NCBI GenBank assembly: GCA_019914995.1
Contig: CM034128.1
Coordinates: 10,621,501-10,685,500, forward strand
Origin: Acanthochlamys bracteata
Lineage: Eukaryota; Streptophyta; Magnoliopsida; Pandanales; Velloziaceae
DNA: 64,000 bases
Direction: 5' to 3'
Shown: piece by piece, positions 59,722 through 64,000 of the stretch
Layout: the number at the start of each line of letters is the position of its first letter
Numbering within the stretch: the first letter of the stretch is position 1
Notes under the pieces: generated by a model
Database searches by the model: none
Told to the model about the DNA's origin: nothing
What the model saw: the letters and a program-made list of their open reading frames with translations, nothing else
Program-made: the position numbers and the translations under genes

Positions 59722-62164
59722 TTCAATCTTCTAATATGCGCAACTCCAACAAGTCCCTTAAATCAAAATGGAGGCATAGGCAAATTCAATAACTATTGTG
59801 GAAAACAAAATCCCAAAAAACTGCTCTACAGCATGGCAATAGTGGTGTTGCCAATTGGGAGAGGCTTCAGTATTTGGTCAAATAGGGAGCACGCAAATAG
59901 AACAGTGAAATGAGAAGAGTGGAAGATCACTAATTGATTCTAGATATTATACGGCATAAGAATGAAGCAATCCCACAATCAAATAATGAATTGAGCAAAA
60001 TAGTAATATCTAACAAAAAACATGGCCTGCATAAATCTAATTAGGCATCTATAAGAAGAAAGCTAAAACAATAAAAATGATAAACTAATAAGACGACTAT
60101 CACTAGGAACTACAAGGATCATCCGTTAAGTAAAATAAGGTGCTTTGCTTAATTTGGAGCCAAAGTAGAGAGGATTAAACAATCAAATGGGAAGAACTTT
60201 TTCTAGATTCAGACATGAGAGAGAACATGCCAACAAGTCAAATTAGATAAATTTGTGATAGAAAACAGATTTGAAACCAAACTGACGGAATAAACTGGCT
60301 CCAAGATTGTAGCTTTTTCAGGCCTATGACGAACAACTACCCACAAGCCAAGAGGAAGATTACTGTTCAATGAAGAGATTCCAATTCTTAGGAGAGGGAT
60401 AGGTAGAAATTTAAAAGAGAGCAAGAGAGAACTTTCGTGGTTTTTGAGACTTGGGAGAGAGAACAGGTACAGTTCAAGACTCAAGAGAGAGACTTTGACT
60501 CAAAAGACTTGAGTGCCGCTGTTCAAGGAGAGATTTTTTAGCTCAGAATTAAAGAATTTGGTCGGAAAAAGGAGAGAATCAGGTTCTGGTGCTGGAATGA
60601 GAGAGAATGAACTATACGGCCAAGAGTTGAACTAGGGAAAGGGCACAGTTCTTCACCTGAAGACAATGTAGAGGACCTAGAGGTAAAGCAGCCAATGGAA
60701 CAATCAATCAATTAAGATAACATACAAATCACATGGGAATTGATTTCTCAACAATAATAGCGCATGATGTAATGCTTGTTATCTTCCCATTAAATATGTG
60801 TAAATCTTTAATAATTACAGTTGGTACATTCTTGATTAATGGGTTCTGCAATAGGAAAAAAAATCATATTTTTTTCTAAGCATTTATTCGATTGCCGTGC
60901 TGGTATTTTTATGTGTTCTAGCTAGAATGCCAAAGAAAAACTATACATATATTTTGGAATCAATAATTTGTCTGCAAGTACTTACAAGTCCAATCATGGT
61001 GGCCCATTGTTTGGAGCTTTTTGAAAAGTTTCAGAAGCATGTCACTGATTTTCCCAAACAAATTCACTTGTGATGCCACTGAAAGGCCTCCATAATAGAA
61101 AAAGATTGCAAGAATGATTTCTGAGAACATTTTGTTAATGAACCAAAAAAGAGAGAGAGAGAACCTTTCTCCATGCGCGATCGCTGTTCAGCTCGTTTAT
61201 AGAAAAGTTGACAAGAATTTCGTTTGGATGAAGAAAAGAATGAGATTCTTGAACTAAACTTTTTTTGATTCCGTGGCTACGCTACTGCGCATCATGATCA
61301 AGTTGTTATCTTTCTGAGGGATTTATTAAAGCTATACTAAATTAGAATAGCAGGTATAAATTAAGCCAGCGTGCTGCATATGTACATGATTTGTTAAAGT
61401 TTTAAAGTGTTGTTCTAGCTCAGGTAGACTTCGAATAGAATTATATTATTCTTCATTCCTTACGTCTGCAATTCAAATGGTGACGAATTTAAAATTCTTT
61501 TCAAAATCAATTGACGATAACAAGAGCCCAAATTTTTATAAATATTATTTCAGAATTATTAATAAGCAATACGCGACTAATTTATTATTTAATATCTGCT
61601 CTCTAGAGTATTTTTTTATAAATTGGATAAAATAGACGACTTGTCCTGAAATAAAATAGATTATTTGTCTTAAAATAGTGTACAATTATCCTTTGAATAA
61701 AAGGAACTATTTGTTCTGAAATGAAAGCGGATTATTTTTATCCTAAAATAAATCGGACCATGAAATTTTTGAATAGGATAATAAGTTAGATTTAATACAC
61801 ATCTTGGCCCGATCTGACCCAACCCATTCTGATATTATGTAACGAATTTAAAATTTTTCTCAAAATTAATTGGCTATAAAAAGAATGAACCCAAATCTTT
61901 ATGAATATCATTTTAGGACCATTGATAAAAAATATGAGACTAAATCATTCTTTAACACAAATTAAACAATATCAAAATTTTATAACATATAATTCATCTA
62001 TAATTTTAAAGCTTTTAAAAAATAAAATTAAACGACTCGAACAAAATACCACATCAATTAATTATCAAATTTATAAATCTTCTATCAACAAAATACTAAT
62101 TTTTTCCTTTCAACAAATCTAGAAATTTTCATTTCAATTTTTTATTGATTTGTAGCCTGCTTTA
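59722..62164. other. Intergenic region upstream of GLR
   Basis: 59722-60700 is probably GLR leader and promoter: CT/GA-rich patches such as the one near 60400-60540. A GAGAGAGA tract lies near 61150. 61450-62160 is AT-rich and contains a loose duplication: the words around 61480-61540 (GACGAATTTAAAATTCTTTT) recur near 61850-61900 (AACGAATTTAAAATTTTTCT). No gene was seen. Confidence 0.4.
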
Positions 62165-62412
62165 CTAAGGACGTGTTTACATACCCTTTTAAATTTATTT
62201 TTTTAAACTCACTTACATCATAAAATATATTATAAAATTAAAATAAATTATTTTTATTAAAAATTTATTTTTTAAAATTTGATTTTAAAACTTATTTATA
62301 CTATAAAATAATTATAAAATTTTATTTTTTATTAAATATTTTAATTTTTAATTTTATTTTTTAAACTGATTTTCAAAAAGTGAGTTTACACTAAAGTAAA
62401 CGCGCTTTAAAA
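62165..62412. repeat. MITE-like element with GTGTTTAC ends
   Basis: Left end AAGGACGTGTTTACATACCC; right end reversed TTAAAGCGCGTTTACTTTAG. The core is nearly pure A/T with internal inverted symmetry. It is related to 42838-43070. Confidence 0.6.
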
Positions 62413-62755
62413 ATAACTCATCCTGTAATTACCTAACAAGAACCAGTTTGTCACCGTTTCTAATGGGTCTTTTAGCATGCCTCAAAGTTTGATGTTGAGA
62501 TTTATTTCAGTTGTTAGATCTAATCCTTTCATCTGAAAAATAATAAACTAGTTATTGTTGGTGCTGATTCGATTCATTGATTGATGGATTGATTTGATGA
62601 TGGTGAAGAAAGTTTTGATTGGAATCTCTTCTTCTTCCTCTTCTGCTGCTAGCAATTGCAAAGCGCAGCTTTTCTTTATCTAAAATCTGTTTCATAAATT
62701 CTTTTTGTTACAGAGAGTTTGTTGAATTTTCTTTATAGGTGCGGTGAAGTAAGAA

Positions 62756-64000
62756 ATGCATGGCGGAGACTACGACAACAAGTAAATTTTTTCTTTTTCT
62801 TTTATGTGATTTTGATTGATTGCATAGGATGATGAATGGATTTATGGTGAATAGTGGTAGGGTTCAGGTAGGGGGAAGTTCTGCGGAGGCAAAGTTGGGT
62901 GGAGGGGTTGTGCTGGTGAGGAACCTTGTGATGAACGTTTGTTGTAAGGTTCATGATGAATCTGTCCAGAAGAAAAAGTGAGTTCTTTTTCTTGTTAAAA
63001 TTTCCGTGATTGTGGCTATAGTAAAAATTTTGCAAGATTATGAGTTTATTATTTTGGTTGTAGTTTCAACTTTTACATTGACAGTATGCTTCATTAGGAT
63101 ATTGTCTTCACCATTAATCTGCCATCTTGTAATGTTCAAAAGGAACATCTACGAATGGCATAACCTCTCTTTCGCACTCTATGCCCTTATTTGATTAGGA
63201 GTTCCTTGCATTTTGTGTGTTATTTGAGTAGTGAAATGATGTGAAACCCCATAGGAGACCTCTTTGGGATGTATAGTGCACTATGAATGACATTTGAAGA
63301 TGGTAGTTCTGAGTATTTAATGGAAAGATTGTGTTAAGGCAGCTACACTTGAGATTCAAAGCTTATCGTGGTGCTTATGTAGTAGGTTTTACATGAAATA
63401 GATTCTTAATCAAGGGGTAAGCAGGGATAATATCCCCAGGATCATAAGTGAAGCTTTTTGAGGATTAAAATGGTAGCAGTTGATATTCCTTGTATGAATC
63501 ATGATTCAGGGCGTAGATTGCTGATAATGTCCTTTTTGAGTACCGTAATACAAGAAGTGTTCTGCTTACTCTTTACCTTTCCTGAAACTACTGTCTGAAC
63601 ATGGACTCAGGCAGCATCTTCAGTTGTAGAAAATATCATTAACTCTACTACATGAATGTGTATGATAATGTCCCTCAAACGTTTTTATTTTTTGAAAATG
63701 TTTATTTGAGAGTGGCATGCTCTGTGATTGGATCTTTGATCGAAATGTTGAAAGCGGAAAAACGCAAATGAAATGTGCCCTTCTAGGCATGGGTATTACT
63801 GGAGTGATCGAAATGTTGAAAGTGGAAAAACACAAATGCATAGATCGAGAGTGATGATATGCAACAGATAGAAAGCCACGCCCTGTGAAAGAGAGCCAAA
63901 TTCGTAATGGTAATTGATTAAAGTCATCAGAAGAAGTGGAACTTTGAATCATCGTAGCTTCTCATAAATACCAAACTGTTGAACGATCTTGATTTGGGTA
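62756..64000 (+). CDS. Unidentified gene, first exons only; may run past the right edge
   Basis: Two exons join in frame with good splice sites: 62756-62781 (MHGGDYDNK, donor GTAAATT) and about 62828-62979 (acceptor GCATAG, donor GTGAGTT). Together they encode MHGGDYDNK, MMNGFMVNSGRVQVGGSSAE, AKLGGGVVLVRNLVMNVCCK and VHDESVQKK. The upstream sequence is TC-rich like a plant 5' leader (62620-62700, with an upstream ATG near 62600). I do not recognise the family and see no further exon with confidence in the last kilobase. A transcript is plausible but unproven. Confidence 0.35.
63739..63838. repeat. Short direct duplication
   Basis: GATCGAAATGTTGAAAGCGG (continuing AAAAACGCAAATG) near 63739 recurs near 63806 as GATCGAAATGTTGAAAGTGG (continuing AAAAACACAAATG): about 33 bases, 67 apart, with two differences. 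Confidence 0.85.

Overview
The window reads as nuclear DNA of a eudicot. It is AT-rich, its genes are split by GT-AG introns, several products carry plastid or secretory N-termini, and it holds hAT, CACTA and MITE-type DNA transposons. No LTR element, rRNA, tRNA or CRISPR array was recognised. I cannot name the species. Exon coordinates come from reading splice signals and frame continuity by eye; product names come from remembered family sequences, not from searches.

Layout. 1-2732 (-): 5' end of a callose synthase gene that leaves the window on the left. 3060-6700: gene-poor DNA with a foldback MITE and a small broken CDPK fragment. 6705-15507: an old hAT transposon whose transposase is split by a 5.9-kb CACTA element (9045-14919). 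That CACTA lacks a recognisable transposase and instead carries pieces of host genes: SEC10 exocyst exons, a UGGT-like piece and an unassigned open stretch. 15822-18086 (-): a two-MYB DIVARICATA-type gene, with a related one-MYB gene at 21878-22345 (-). A second foldback MITE of the same family lies between them.

25767-29685 (-): MCD1 (plastid division) and FKBP18 (plastid immunophilin). 30223-35264 (-): a clade III MLO gene with an unusual repeat-expanded first extracellular loop. 36621-37012 (+): an unidentified broken gene. 37443-40259 (+): a small plastid inner-envelope protein gene whose last exon joins out of frame. 43494-51617 (-): the exosome nuclease RRP44/DIS3. 52180-52793 (+): a broken duplicate of plastid GAPDH B. 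54261-55409 (-): intronless homoserine kinase. 56128-59721 (-): a glutamate receptor-like channel of clade III, probably GLR3.1. The first two exons of an unidentified + gene lie near 62.8 kb.

The order GLR3.1 / homoserine kinase / RRP44 / MLO, and the pair FKBP18 / MCD1, match neighbourhoods I remember from Arabidopsis (around At2g17260-At2g17510 and At1g20810-At1g20830), which supports the calls. The genes do not form one pathway, but plastid functions are common: FKBP18, MCD1, the envelope protein, homoserine kinase and the GAPB remnant. The most unusual region is the nested hAT/CACTA block with captured exons.
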